Assembly (NCBI RefSeq): GCF_018904615.1
Contig: NZ_JADCNH010000015.1
Span: forward strand, 29,583-93,582
From: Verticiella alkaliphila
Lineage (GTDB): Bacteria; Pseudomonadota; Gammaproteobacteria; Burkholderiales; Burkholderiaceae_B
Direction: 5' to 3'
DNA: 64,000 nt
The notes beneath the pieces are model-generated. The model was not told where the DNA came from and searched no databases. It was given only the letters and a program-made list of their open reading frames with translations. The position numbers and the translations under genes were made by a program. Below are positions 49,262 to 59,635 of this stretch, piece after piece; position 1 is the first letter of the stretch; each line of letters opens with the position of its first letter.

Positions 49262-50761
49262 CTACGTGAGCCGCCGATACTGAATGGCTTCAGCCAGGTG
49301 ATCGGCGCCGACCTCGGCCTCATGGGCCAAGTCCGCGATGGTGCGCGCCACGCGCAGCACGCGGTGCGCCGCGCGCGCCGACCAGTCCATCCCCACCATG
49401 GCCGAGCGCCAGAGATCGCGCGCCGTGCCCTGCAGCGCGGCGCGATGCTCCAGCTCGGCGGCCCCGAGCGTGGCGTTCGCGCCGTGCTGGCGCGCCTGTT
49501 GGCGGGCACGGGCGGCGGCCACGCGCACCGCCACGGCGGCCGACGGCTCCCCAGGCGGAGCATCCAGCCATCCGGCATCTGCCGGCGGCAATTCGATATG
49601 GATGTCGATGCGATCCAGTAAGGGGCCGGACAGGCGGGCACCGTAGCGCGCGAGCTGGTCCGGCGAGCATCGGCAGGCCTTGCGGGGATGGCCATGCCAG
49701 CCGCAGGGGCAAGGGTTCATGGCGGCAACGAGTTGGAAGCGCGCCGGATACTCCACGCGGTGCTGCGCGCGCGTGATCGCGACCTTGCCCGTTTCCAGCG
49801 GTTCACGCAGGGCTTCGAGCGCGTGGCGTCCGAATTCCGGGAGTTCGTCGAGAAACAGCACGCCGAGATGGGCGAGACTGATCTCGCCCGGTTGCGGCCG
49901 GCTGCCGCCCCCGATGATCGCCGCGCGCGACGCCGAGTGGTGCGGCGCGCGGAACGGGCGCCGGCCGAGGACGACGGCCTCGCCAGCGATGCCGTGGATC
50001 GCGGCAGCCTCCAGCGCCTCGGTGCCGGCCAGGGGTGGCAACAGACCGGGCAGTCGCTCGGCCAGCATGCTCTTGCCGGCACCCGGCGGCCCCGTCATCA
50101 GCAGACCGTGTCCGCCCGCGGCGGCCACTTCGAGCGCCCGGCGTGCCGGACCCTGGCCTCTCACGTCGCCCAGGCATGGCCCGCGAGCCACGGCTGCCGT
50201 GCTGGCCGTGGGCGCTGAAGGGGCGGAGAGTTCGCCCTCGCCCGCGAGATAGGCCGCGACCTCGGTCAACGTGGCCGCAGCCAGCACGGTGATACCGGGT
50301 ACGTCCCGCGCCTGAGCCGCGCTCTCGGGCGGCAGCACGAGCGTCGCGTCAGGTTGCGTGCGTGCCACCGCGAGCGAAATGGCCAGCGCCCCTTGCACGG
50401 GCACCAGGGCACCCGTGAGCGAAAGCTCACCCGCAAAGACGTGACGGCTCAGATCCCGGCTTGGGTGCAGGGTGGACAGCCCGGCGGCGAGGAGTACGCC
50501 CAGCGCAATGGGCAGATCGAAGCGGCCCGACTCCTTGGGCAGATCCGCAGGCGCGAGATTGGCCGTGAGGCGCCCGGGCGGAAAGGCGAATCCGCTGCTG
50601 GCCAGGGCGGCGCGCACGCGTTCGCGGCTTTCACGCACTTCAGCGTCCGCGAGGCCCACGACATGAAACGCGGGCAGGCCGGCGGCCACGTGGACCTCGA
50701 CGCGCACGGCCGGGGCGGTGAGCCCGGCCAAGGCGCGACTGGCGAGCACAGCTAGCGTCAT
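49262..50761 (-). CDS. comM: Mg-chelatase-like ATPase ComM (YifB)
   Basis: This 499-residue AAA+ protein has an N-terminal Lon-like domain (LPAFHVVGLADAEVRESRER), a central AAA+ domain (Walker A MTGPPGAGKSMLAERLPGLL, Walker B GVLFLDELPEF), and the Cys-rich motif NPCPCGWHGHP with KACRC near residue 350. ComM is a hexameric helicase that extends branch migration during natural transformation. The gene stands alone here. I chose the ATG of MTLAVLASRALAG, the normal family start. Confidence 0.93.
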   Translation of the reverse strand: MTLAVLASRALAGLTAPAVRVEVHVAAGLPAFHVVGLADAEVRESRERVRAALASSGFAFPPGRLTANLAPADLPKESGRFDLPIALGVLLAAGLSTLHPSRDLSRHVFAGELSLTGALVPVQGALAISLAVARTQPDATLVLPPESAAQARDVPGITVLAAATLTEVAAYLAGEGELSAPSAPTASTAAVARGPCLGDVRGQGPARRALEVAAAGGHGLLMTGPPGAGKSMLAERLPGLLPPLAGTEALEAAAIHGIAGEAVVLGRRPFRAPHHSASRAAIIGGGSRPQPGEISLAHLGVLFLDELPEFGRHALEALREPLETGKVAITRAQHRVEYPARFQLVAAMNPCPCGWHGHPRKACRCSPDQLARYGARLSGPLLDRIDIHIELPPADAGWLDAPPGEPSAAVAVRVAAARARQQARQHGANATLGAAELEHRAALQGTARDLWRSAMVGMDWSARAAHRVLRVARTIADLAHEAEVGADHLAEAIQYRRLT

Positions 50762-50974
50762 TGGGAATAGTCTCGAAGCGTGGGTGACAGGCCAGTATCC
50801 AACGCGGGTGCAGCGCGTGGACGTCTGCTGCGTGGGAATGCACACAGCGCACGAGATCGGTGTTGCGCTCATGCTCGCGGCTTGCGTGACTGCGATGGAT
50901 CGAGCTTTATGGTGCAATCGGCCATGCGTCGTTGCCGGGTCTCAACGATTTCCCAGGGAAAGGTTCCGAACACC

Positions 50975-51289
50975 GTGAAACGTCTTTCGCGAATAGGGGT
51001 ATCTATCATCATGGTGCTGGTGGGCGTTGCACCGCTCGCCTCAGTCGCGCTGGCCGGTTTCATTGCACAGGTCAACGGTTGCGGTCTGCATGAGGGATAT
51101 CCGCAGCCTTGCATCGTTCTCGGCGCCGATATCGGCGGCGTGCTCTACACGATGACGGCATTGGGCTGGCTCATGCTGATCTCGTTGCTGTTTCTGGCAG
51201 GCGGGCTCTTGGGACTGGCGGCCGAAGGGCTTCGGTGGTTGACGCACCTGGCGCTCAAGAAGAGGCGTCACGACAAGCTCGGCCGATAG
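50975..51289 (+). CDS. Small two-helix membrane protein of unknown function
   Basis: This protein of about 104 residues has two predicted membrane helices (IGVSIIMVLVGVAPLASVAL and TALGWLMLISLLFLAGGLLG). A short loop with two Cys residues (NGCGLHEGYPQPCIV) lies between them, and the tail is basic (KKRRHDKLGR). The two Cys are probably periplasmic and could form a disulfide. I know of no family assignment. The start is a GTG with AAAGG upstream; an ATG at 50923 would add 17 residues. Confidence 0.55.
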   Translation: MKRLSRIGVSIIMVLVGVAPLASVALAGFIAQVNGCGLHEGYPQPCIVLGADIGGVLYTMTALGWLMLISLLFLAGGLLGLAAEGLRWLTHLALKKRRHDKLGR

Positions 51290-51507
51290 CTCCCGCACAT
51301 CGAGCTTTGGCCGCCAACCGGCGCCTGGGTGGCCAGACCACAGAGCTCGCAGTTCACGGCGTGATCCGTGATCGTTTCTCCCAGTCCCCAACTTTCTCCC
51401 GGACGTCTTCCGAAGGTCGTGACATGCCAGCGCGCTCGCGAGCTGTGCGAGGAGAACGCACCCAGCGTCAACTGGAACGACCTGGAAGTCATTCGTTACG
51501 CGGTGCC

Positions 51508-51522
51508 GTCCAATGATGGTGC
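51508..51522 (+). promoter_or_regulatory. Second, weaker NtrC-type site upstream of the glnK-amtB operon
   Basis: GTCCAATGATGGTGC retains the right half TGGTGC of the NtrC site and part of the left half. Its centre is 52 bases (about five helical turns) from the perfect site downstream, the spacing expected for cooperative NtrC dimers. Confidence 0.6.
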
Positions 51523-51559
51523 ATGGCATGGGCCTTTGCTGCGAGAGAAGGCATGTGCC

Positions 51560-51574
51560 GCACCATCATGGTGC
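51560..51574 (+). promoter_or_regulatory. NtrC enhancer site, perfect dyad
   Basis: GCACCATCATGGTGC is a perfect dyad with a three-base centre, matching the NtrC consensus. It lies about 93 bases upstream of the -24 element, in the normal enhancer range for sigma-54 promoters. Confidence 0.88.
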
Positions 51575-51658
51575 TTGTGCACGTCGGTGGGGCACGTGAA
51601 CACCGGCCGACGGTGCATTCCAGTGCCGATACATCCGGAGAACCGCAGAAAAGAAAAT

Positions 51659-51675
51659 TGGCATAGGCGTTGCTT
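51659..51675 (+). promoter_or_regulatory. Sigma-54 promoter of the porin-glnK-amtB operon
   Basis: TGGCATAGGCGTTGCTT has the invariant -24 GG and -12 GC twelve bases apart. It lies about 75 bases upstream of the porin start. The otherwise gene-free interval from 51290 to 51747 is explained by this promoter and its two NtrC sites. Confidence 0.9.
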
Positions 51676-51747
51676 TGTAAAACACGAACCGGTGGAGAAC
51701 CGGTCGTTCCATCCAACGCCTGTCTTTCGGTTCTGTCCGGAGTCACC

Positions 51748-52870
<1,123 letters not shown>

Positions 52871-52883
52871 GGAAGAATAGACA

Positions 52884-54242
52884 ATGAACAAGAAGATGGC
52901 CCTTCCCGCCCTGGCTGCGACGTTGGCGGGTTCCCTGGTATCCATGGCCGCGATGGCTCAGGATGCTGCTGCCACGGCCACTGCTGCCGCTGCTGAAACC
53001 GTGGTCGAGACCACGCCCGGTCTGGTGGGCGCGGATCTGGCCTGGCTCAGCACGTCCACCTTGCTGGTGCTGATGATGGCCGTGCCCGGCCTGGCGCTGT
53101 TCTACGGCGGCATGGTCCGCGGCAAGAACATGCTGTCCACGCTCATGCAGGTCACGGCGACGTTCTGCCTTGCCGTGGTGTTGTGGTTCATCTACGGCTA
53201 CTCGCTCGCCTTCACCGAAGGCAACGCGATCTTCGGCGGGTTCGACCGTCTGTTCCTGTCCGGGACGTTCGATGCTGTCACGGGTGTGTTCGCCATGTCC
53301 GACACGGTGCCGGAGATCAGCTTCGCCGCATTCCAGGCCACGTTCGCGGGCATCACGTGCGCGCTGATCGTGGGCGGTCTGGCCGAGCGTGCGCGCTTTT
53401 CCGCCGTGTTGCTCTTTACCGTCATCTGGATGACGTTCGCCTACGTGCCGGCCGCGCACATGGTGTGGGGCGATGGCCTGGTGGCACAGTGGGGCGCGCT
53501 CGACTTCGCTGGTGGCACGGTGGTGCACATCAATGCCGGTGTGGCCGGTCTGGTCGGTGCCTACGTGATTGGCAAGCGCATTGGTTACGGCCGTGAAGCG
53601 CTCAAGCCGCACAACCTGCCGATGACGATGATCGGTGCGGCCCTGCTGTGGGTGGGCTGGTTCGGCTTCAACGCTGGCTCGGCGCTGGCCGCTGACGGTA
53701 TCGCTGCGCTGGCTTTCATCAACACGCTGGTGGCGACGGCCGGTGCCATGATGGCCTGGATGTTCACCGAGTGGGCCGCCAAGGGCAAGCCCTCGATGCT
53801 GGGCGCCGCGTCCGGCATGATCGCCGGTCTGGTTGGCATCACCCCGGCTGCAGGCTTCGTGGGCCCGGTCGGCGCGCTCGTGATCGGCGTGGTCTGCGGC
53901 ATCGTCTGCGTGTGGGGCGTCAACGGTCTCAAGCGCATGCTGGGGGCGGACGATTCGCTCGACGTGTTCGGCCTGCACGCCGTCGGCGGCATCGTCGGTG
54001 CGGTGCTCACTGCGGTGTTCACGGCCACCAGCATGGGCGGTACGGGTGATGGCGACGCGTCCATGCTGATGCAGACGTGGATCCAGATCGAAGGCATCCT
54101 GCTGACGATCGTCTGGTCTGGGGTGGTCGCCTTCATCGCCTTCAAGATCGCGGATGTCGTGCTCGGGCTGCGTGTCTCCGAAGAAGAAGAGCGTCAAGGT
54201 CTGGACATTTCGTCGCACGGCGAAACGGCCTACCACTCGTGA
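52884..54242 (+). CDS. amtB: Ammonium transporter AmtB
   Basis: This 452-residue protein has a cleavable signal sequence (ending near AMAQDA) and eleven membrane helices. The twin pore histidines are in GTVVHINAGVAG and VFGLHAVGGIVG. The ammonium-gate Phe residues and the NMLSTLMQ and GLAERARFSA blocks are also conserved. It imports ammonium at low concentration and is regulated by GlnK, encoded 13 bases upstream. A strong terminator follows. Confidence 0.97.
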   Translation: MNKKMALPALAATLAGSLVSMAAMAQDAAATATAAAAETVVETTPGLVGADLAWLSTSTLLVLMMAVPGLALFYGGMVRGKNMLSTLMQVTATFCLAVVLWFIYGYSLAFTEGNAIFGGFDRLFLSGTFDAVTGVFAMSDTVPEISFAAFQATFAGITCALIVGGLAERARFSAVLLFTVIWMTFAYVPAAHMVWGDGLVAQWGALDFAGGTVVHINAGVAGLVGAYVIGKRIGYGREALKPHNLPMTMIGAALLWVGWFGFNAGSALAADGIAALAFINTLVATAGAMMAWMFTEWAAKGKPSMLGAASGMIAGLVGITPAAGFVGPVGALVIGVVCGIVCVWGVNGLKRMLGADDSLDVFGLHAVGGIVGAVLTAVFTATSMGGTGDGDASMLMQTWIQIEGILLTIVWSGVVAFIAFKIADVVLGLRVSEEEERQGLDISSHGETAYHS

Positions 54243-54287
54243 TGTCCGGCGGCGCGCCAGGCGCGCCGCTCCCTTGCGAGGCATGAA

Positions 54288-54325
54288 TGCCGAAGGGCCC
54301 CTGAACGGGGCCCTTCGGCATTTCG
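54288..54325 (+). terminator. Rho-independent terminator after amtB
   Basis: TGCCGAAGGGCCCC and GGGGCCCTTCGGCA form a perfect 14-bp stem with a five-base loop followed by TTTC. It lies 45 bases after the amtB stop. Confidence 0.85.
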
Positions 54326-54399
54326 GCGTCTACGCTGGGTGATCGCGACGCGGCCCGAGGGTCACACCGGGCTTTTGAACGGGGTGCACATTGCACCCC

Positions 54400-55539
54400 T
54401 CAGGCGGGCAGCAGACGTAGCCGGGTGATCTCTGAACGCGCACCCAGACGCAGGGGCGGGCCCCAGTATCCGGTGCCGCGGCTCACATACACCTGCATGG
54501 CACCGTGGCGATGCAGCCCGGCGACCACCGGTTGCTGCAACGGCACGAACCAGTTCCACGGCAGGAACTGCCCGCCGTGGGTGTGTCCGGACAGCTGAAG
54601 ATCGAACCCTGCGGGTTCGGCGGCGAACATCGTGCGCGGCTGGTGGGCCAGGAGAATGCGGGGCACGCCGGCCGGCGCGCCTGCGGCGGCGCGCGCAGGA
54701 TCGCTCGCGTGTCGCGCAGAAAAGCTGGCAGCATTGAAATCAGTCACGCCGGCCATGACCAGACGAGCGTCACCTTGCTGGATCACGACGTGCTCGTTGA
54801 GCAGCACGGTGAGACCAAGCCGTCGAAACTCCGCAACCCAGGCATCGGCACCCGCGTAATACTCGTGGTTGCCGGTGACGAGAAAGACCCCATGGCGTGC
54901 CTGCAGTTCGCCCAGCGGCCGCGTATGTTCGGTGAGCTGTTGGACGCTGCCGTCCACCACGTCGCCCGTGATGACGATGGCGTCGGCCTGCTGTGCGTTG
55001 GCGGCATCGACCATGGCCTGCACATAGCCGCGCTTGATCGTGGGCCCGACATGGATGTCGGTGAGCTGGACGATGGTGAAGCCCGCCAAGGCGGACGGCA
55101 GGCCGGGCAGGCGCACGTCCACCTCGAGCACGGGCGCGCGTCGACGGGCGTTGACCAGGCCGATGGCGCTGAAGACCAGGGCAAGCCAGGGAATCGCGCG
55201 GCGTGATAGGTCGACGGCAGCTTCTGGCATGCCGTGCAGCCCGAAGGCGAAGCTGCCCAGGACCCAGACGCACAGCACCACGTCTCGTAACAGCGTGAGC
55301 ACGAAGAGCGAGGAAAAGAGGCCCAGGGCAAGAAATCCGGCCCAGGCGGCCACATCGCTGCCACCGGATGCCTGGCTGCGTCGGCGCGAGAATCCGATCA
55401 GGACGGCGACGTAGCAGGCGAGCATGAGCGCGGCACCGGCGAACGCGGCGATGCCACCGGCAGGGACGGCCAGGCGCACGGCGGCATACACGTGCGCCAG
55501 CAGCAAGATGATGGGCAGACGGGCAAACCAGCGACGCAC
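54400..55539 (-). CDS. Membrane-anchored metallophosphoesterase (YkuE/YaeI-like)
   Basis: This protein of about 379 residues has four N-terminal hydrophobic helices followed by a calcineurin-like phosphoesterase domain. The metal-binding motifs appear in order: QLTDIHVG, ITGDVVDGS, VTGNHEYY, LLAHQP and LSGHTHGGQ. Similar proteins act on lipid-linked or nucleotide phosphates at the membrane, but the substrate here is unknown. The GTG start gives MRRWFARLPIILL. It is convergent with amtB. Confidence 0.85.
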   Translation of the reverse strand: MRRWFARLPIILLLAHVYAAVRLAVPAGGIAAFAGAALMLACYVAVLIGFSRRRSQASGGSDVAAWAGFLALGLFSSLFVLTLLRDVVLCVWVLGSFAFGLHGMPEAAVDLSRRAIPWLALVFSAIGLVNARRRAPVLEVDVRLPGLPSALAGFTIVQLTDIHVGPTIKRGYVQAMVDAANAQQADAIVITGDVVDGSVQQLTEHTRPLGELQARHGVFLVTGNHEYYAGADAWVAEFRRLGLTVLLNEHVVIQQGDARLVMAGVTDFNAASFSARHASDPARAAAGAPAGVPRILLAHQPRTMFAAEPAGFDLQLSGHTHGGQFLPWNWFVPLQQPVVAGLHRHGAMQVYVSRGTGYWGPPLRLGARSEITRLRLLPA

Positions 55540-55667
55540 GCGCGACTCCAGGGCAGGCTCAGGGGCGGGAGCGGCGAGCAGCGCCGCGGATGGGCACGCA
55601 GCGCGCGTCGTGACGCTTTGTCGGTGTCAGCGCCAGGGCGCGGATGTGCGCCTGGCGTTGGGGGGCC

Positions 55668-55949
55668 TCAGGAGGCCAGATCGCCCTCGGGCGGCGCGGG
55701 CGGGATTGGCGAGGTCGCGCCGCCGGCTTCCAGGCGCTTGACCTGGTTTTCGAGGGCATCCAGACGGGCGCGCGTGCGGGCCAGCAACTCTGCCTGAATG
55801 TCGAATTCTTCTCGGGTGACGAGATCCAGCCGCCCGAAGGCATCCGTGAGCATCGCCTTGACGTTGCGTTGCACGTCGGCCGCAGGACTGCGAGCGATCA
55901 GATCGGAAACGTTTTTCTGGATTTCGTCCATCCAGGAATTCCGGCTCAT
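55668..55949 (-). CDS. ubiK: Ubiquinone biosynthesis accessory factor UbiK
   Basis: This 93-residue BMFP-type protein binds UbiJ in the cytosolic ubiquinone metabolon. It has the signature MSRNSWMDEIQKNVSDLIARS, AMLTDAFGRLDLVTREEFD and a C-terminal coiled coil (ARTRARLDALENQVKRLEA). Length and sequence match the YqiC family. In related bacteria it lies near glnK, as it does here. Confidence 0.85.
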   Translation of the reverse strand: MSRNSWMDEIQKNVSDLIARSPAADVQRNVKAMLTDAFGRLDLVTREEFDIQAELLARTRARLDALENQVKRLEAGGATSPIPPAPPEGDLAS

Positions 55950-56021
55950 GGTGGTGCCTCTCGTGAAAAGGGATAGTGTAGAGGACACAGGCTCGCAATC
56001 GGCGGGCCTGGCCGGCAACGC

Positions 56022-57731
56022 CTACAGGGAGGCGAGATCCACCGCCTCGGCGCGGTTGAGGGCGGCCGCCACCCGCGTGCGCAGGGCGTTGGAATGCGCC
56101 CGCAGGATCTCGCGCTTGACGTCCAGCATCTGCTGCGAGTGCATGGAGAAATTCGTGAGGCCCAGCCCGAGCAGCAGCCGGGTGAGGCTCACGTCCCCTG
56201 CCATCTCGCCGCAGACCGACACCGGCTTGCCCGCGCGGGCACCGGCGTTGATGGTGTGGGCGATGAGCCTGAGCACCGCCGGGTGCAGCGGATCGTACAG
56301 CCGCGCGACGGTCGGATCGGCGCGATCGATGGCGAGCGTGTACTGGATCAGATCGTTGGTGCCGATCGACAGGAAATCCAGGGTTTCGGCAAAAGGCTCG
56401 ATGGCGATGGCGATGGCGGGGATCTCCACCATGGCGCCGACCTCCACGCGCTCGGCATAGGCCTGCCCTCGCGCGTCCAGATCCTGCTTGGCGCTGTCGA
56501 TGGCCGCGAGGCACGCATGGACTTCATGCATGTGCGCGATCATCGGCAGCAGAATGCGCACGTGCCCATGCGCTGACGCCCGCAGGATGGCGCGCAGTTG
56601 TGCGGCGAACATGTCGGGTCGGGCCAGGCAATAGCGCACGGCGCGCTCGCCCAGTGCCGGGTTGGTGGTCACTGCGGCATCGTCGTCCAGCGTCTTGTCC
56701 GAGCCGATGTCCAGCGTCCGGATGGTGACGGGTCGCCCGTCCATGGTGCGCACCACCGAGGCGTAGGCGGCGTACTGCTCTTCCTCGTCCGGCAGATCCG
56801 CGCGATTCATGAAGAGGAATTCGCTGCGGAACAGACCAATGCCTTCGGCGCCGGCGGCCAGCGCGGAGACGGCTTCTTCAGGCCACTCGATGTTCGCCTG
56901 CAGCCCGATGCGAATGCCGTCCAGCGTGACGGGCGGCGTGTCCTTGATGAGGGTGAGTGCTGCGCGCTCGGCGGCGTAACCGGCCTGCCGCTGAGCATAC
57001 TCGGCCAGAACGGCGGGCGACGGGTTGATGAGCACGACGCCTGCTTCGCCGTCCACCACGAGGATGTCACCTTCCTGGGCGAACTGGCAGACGTGGTTCA
57101 GGCCCACCACGGCAGGCACGCCCATGCTGCGCGCCACGATGGCCGTGTGCGAGGTGGCGCCGCCCAGATCGGTCACGAACGCGGCGAATTGTGCGCCCCG
57201 CAGCTTGACCATGTCGGCGGGGGAGATGTCGTGCGCGACCACCACCAGGGCTTCGGCACTGTCATCGTTGGCCACGGGCGTGGAGATCTCGGGCGCGCCA
57301 GCGAGCACCTGCAGCACACGTTCGATGACGTGTCGCACGTCGCTCGAGCGTTCACGCAGGTATTCGTCGCTCATGGCGGCGAACTGCTCGCCCACCAGCT
57401 GACCCTGGGCGGTGAGGGCCCACTCCGCGTTGTAGTGCTTCTCGCGAATGAGAACGAGCGGCTCCTGCGTGAGCATCGGATCGGCCAGCAGCATCGCGTG
57501 CACTTGCAGCAGCGCGCCCAGCTCGCGCGGCGAATCCGGCGGCAGTTGATCTGCCAGCCGCAGGAATTCGTCGCGGGCACGTTCGAGCGCCTCGGCCAGG
57601 CGTGCGCACTCGCTTTCCGTATCCTCGGGGGCGATCCGGTAGTGCGACACCTCCAGCGCGGCGGCGCCCAGAACGACGGCACGACCGACGGCGTAGCCTC
57701 GCGAGGCGGCCAATCCGTGCAAGGACAGCAT
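56022..57731 (-). CDS. ptsI: PTS phosphoenolpyruvate-protein phosphotransferase (enzyme I)
   Basis: This 569-residue enzyme takes the phosphoryl group from PEP and gives it to HPr. The active-site His195 is in DLGGATSHTAIVAR. The C-terminal PEP-binding domain shows GIGLFRSEFLFM, LPMIAHMHEV, DFLSIGTNDLIQYTLAIDR and VSVCGEMAGD. It lies directly downstream of ptsH and an EIIA gene with no sugar permease nearby. The start MLSLHGLAASRG is the family norm. Confidence 0.95.
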   Translation of the reverse strand: MLSLHGLAASRGYAVGRAVVLGAAALEVSHYRIAPEDTESECARLAEALERARDEFLRLADQLPPDSPRELGALLQVHAMLLADPMLTQEPLVLIREKHYNAEWALTAQGQLVGEQFAAMSDEYLRERSSDVRHVIERVLQVLAGAPEISTPVANDDSAEALVVVAHDISPADMVKLRGAQFAAFVTDLGGATSHTAIVARSMGVPAVVGLNHVCQFAQEGDILVVDGEAGVVLINPSPAVLAEYAQRQAGYAAERAALTLIKDTPPVTLDGIRIGLQANIEWPEEAVSALAAGAEGIGLFRSEFLFMNRADLPDEEEQYAAYASVVRTMDGRPVTIRTLDIGSDKTLDDDAAVTTNPALGERAVRYCLARPDMFAAQLRAILRASAHGHVRILLPMIAHMHEVHACLAAIDSAKQDLDARGQAYAERVEVGAMVEIPAIAIAIEPFAETLDFLSIGTNDLIQYTLAIDRADPTVARLYDPLHPAVLRLIAHTINAGARAGKPVSVCGEMAGDVSLTRLLLGLGLTNFSMHSQQMLDVKREILRAHSNALRTRVAAALNRAEAVDLASL

Positions 57732-57744
57732 CGCGTCGGCCACG

Positions 57745-58056
57745 TTATTCGGCCTCGCCGAAGCGGTCTTGAAAGAGGGCCTGGATGTTCTCGAGCGCCT
57801 GGGCGGCATCGCGTCCCGTGGCGTCGACCGTCACCGTGGTGCCCTTGCCTGCGGCCAGCATCATGACGCCCATGATGCTCTTGGCGTTCACACGCTTGCC
57901 GGCGCGCGCGATGAAGATGTCGCTCTCGAAACGGCTCGCGAGCTGTGTGAGCTTGGCCGAGGCGCGCGCGTGCAGGCCGAGTTTGTTGCTCACGACGATG
58001 TCGATTGCGTGCACGTCGTCGGCGGTCGGATCTGCGGGAGGCGCCATGAGAGTCAT
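57745..58056 (-). CDS. ptsH: PTS phosphocarrier protein HPr
   Basis: This protein of about 103 residues carries the phosphoryl group from enzyme I to EIIA on the His in SNKLGLHARASAKL. The Ser46-type site is present in NAKSIMGVMMLAAG. The N-terminus is about ten residues longer than in Escherichia coli HPr; starts at 58056 and 58047 are both possible. It lies between the EIIA gene and ptsI in one operon. Confidence 0.93.
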   Translation of the reverse strand: MTLMAPPADPTADDVHAIDIVVSNKLGLHARASAKLTQLASRFESDIFIARAGKRVNAKSIMGVMMLAAGKGTTVTVDATGRDAAQALENIQALFQDRFGEAE

Positions 58057-58102
58057 CGTGAAAAGGGAATGAAAGGCAAGGGATGTCGCGGAATCCGTGG
58101 GC

Positions 58103-58555
58103 TCAGACGATGTCGTCGTCCACTTGTAGCACCGCCTGGCGCGCGCCGGCCATGGCCTGGCGCGCGACCTCGCGCAGGGGCGCATTGCGATAGGTGATGG
58201 CACGCAGCAGCATGGCCATGTTGGCCCCGGCCACGAGGTTCACCTCGTGACCGCCCGCGCGCGCCGCGGCAGCGGCCCGGGTGGCGACGTTCGACGGCGT
58301 GGCGCCGAGCACGTCGGTGAGCACCAGGACACCGCCTCCGGCGTCGGCATCGTCGATGAGCCGGCGCACCGCGGCTTCCGAATCCTCGGGACGGTCGGCG
58401 GAGCCGACGTCATGGATCAGCACGCCGCTCTGGCCCGCGAAGACATGCCGGCCGCAGGCGTACAGCGCGCTGGCCATCGGCTCGTGTGCCACGATGACCA
58501 GGCCCACGGCGGGCAGCGGGGCGTCGCCCGGCGCAGCCGGGACACAGGCGATCAT
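58103..58555 (-). CDS. PTS EIIA component of the mannose (EIIA-Man) family
   Basis: This 150-residue protein has the EIIA-Man fold signatures GLVIVAHEPMASALYACG, with the phosphorylated His at residue 24, VLVLTDVLGATPSNVATR and LVAGANMAMLLRAI. No EIIB, EIIC or EIID gene follows. It therefore probably works as a regulatory phosphoacceptor with HPr and enzyme I rather than in sugar import. It overlaps gshB by ATGA, a linkage seen widely in betaproteobacteria. Confidence 0.92.
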   Translation of the reverse strand: MIACVPAAPGDAPLPAVGLVIVAHEPMASALYACGRHVFAGQSGVLIHDVGSADRPEDSEAAVRRLIDDADAGGGVLVLTDVLGATPSNVATRAAAAARAGGHEVNLVAGANMAMLLRAITYRNAPLREVARQAMAGARQAVLQVDDDIV

Positions 58556-59517
58556 GCCGGTCTCGATCCCACGGCGGCTTCGAGCGCCTGGGCAAAGCGG
58601 GCTGCGACGTCAAAGCCGGTCTGCTCGGTGATCTCGACAAAGCAGGTCGGGCTCGTGACGTTGATCTCGGTGATGTAGTCGCCGATCATGTCCAGGCCGA
58701 TCAGCAGCAGCCCGCGGCCGGCCAGGCGCTGGCCGATCGCGGTGGCCACGGCGCGGTCGTGCTCGCGCAGCGGTTGGGCCACGCCGCGTCCGCCCGCGGC
58801 CAGATTGCCGCGAGTCTCGCCCGCCTGGGGAATGCGCGCCAGCACGTACGGCACCGGCTCACCGCCGATGATGAGCACGCGCTTGTCGCCTTCGGTGATC
58901 GCCGGGATGTAGCGCTGGGCCATGATCGTGCGCCGGCCCTCGTCGGTCAGCACTTCCAGGATCACGTTCAGGTTCGGGTCGCCTGCGCGCACACGGAAGA
59001 TGCCCGTGCCGCCCATGCCGTCCAGCGGCTTGAAGATGACGTCGCCGTGCTCGGCCAGGAATTCGCGCAGACGCGCCATGCCACGCGTGACGAGGGTGGG
59101 CGCCGTGTACTCCGGGAACTCGGCGATCGCGAGCTTCTCGGGGTGGTTGCGAATGGCCGCGCCGGCGTTGAAGACACGGGCGCCTTCGACTTGCGCACGC
59201 TCGAGCAGGTGCGTGGCGTAGACGTACTCCATGTCGAAGGGCGGATCCTTGCGCATGACCACGGCGTCGTAGCTCGACAAAGCGAGCGTCTCCATGGCTT
59301 GCGCCTGCCACCAGCCGGGTTCGTGAAGATCCGCGTCTGGCACCAGGGTGATGGGCGTGGCGTCGGCAAACACCTTGGCGTCACGCAGGAAGATGTCGCC
59401 CTGCAGCGCCGTGTGGATGTCGTGGCCGCGGGCGACCAGGCCCCGCATCATGGCCACGGAGGAGTCTTTATAGGCCTTGAGCTCAGGCAGGGGATCAACG
59501 ATGAACAGAATCTTCAT
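58552..59517 (-). CDS. gshB: Glutathione synthetase
   Basis: This 321-residue ATP-grasp ligase adds glycine to gamma-glutamylcysteine. It starts MKILFIVDPLPELKAYKDSS, and the ATP-grasp region shows IFKPLDGMGGTGIFRV, AQRYIPAITEGDKRVLIIGG and a C-terminal DMIGDYITEINVTSPTC. Its product pathway is completed by gshA two kilobases away on the other strand. It is the first gene of the gshB-EIIA-ptsH-ptsI operon. Confidence 0.96.
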   Translation of the reverse strand: MKILFIVDPLPELKAYKDSSVAMMRGLVARGHDIHTALQGDIFLRDAKVFADATPITLVPDADLHEPGWWQAQAMETLALSSYDAVVMRKDPPFDMEYVYATHLLERAQVEGARVFNAGAAIRNHPEKLAIAEFPEYTAPTLVTRGMARLREFLAEHGDVIFKPLDGMGGTGIFRVRAGDPNLNVILEVLTDEGRRTIMAQRYIPAITEGDKRVLIIGGEPVPYVLARIPQAGETRGNLAAGGRGVAQPLREHDRAVATAIGQRLAGRGLLLIGLDMIGDYITEINVTSPTCFVEITEQTGFDVAARFAQALEAAVGSRPA

Positions 59518-59635
59518 GATGCGTATGGCGCAAGACTGCCGTGCCCAACAGTGTGAAATGTCGTTACTATTTTGTTACAGACACCGTTAGCGAAGCGTTG
59601 CGTTTCTAGCGACCTTGGTGTCGAGGGAGAGAGGG

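Noticed and set aside
55600..55667. Hairpin downstream of ubiK as a terminator
   Set aside because: The stem has a bulge and no T-rich tail on the coding strand.
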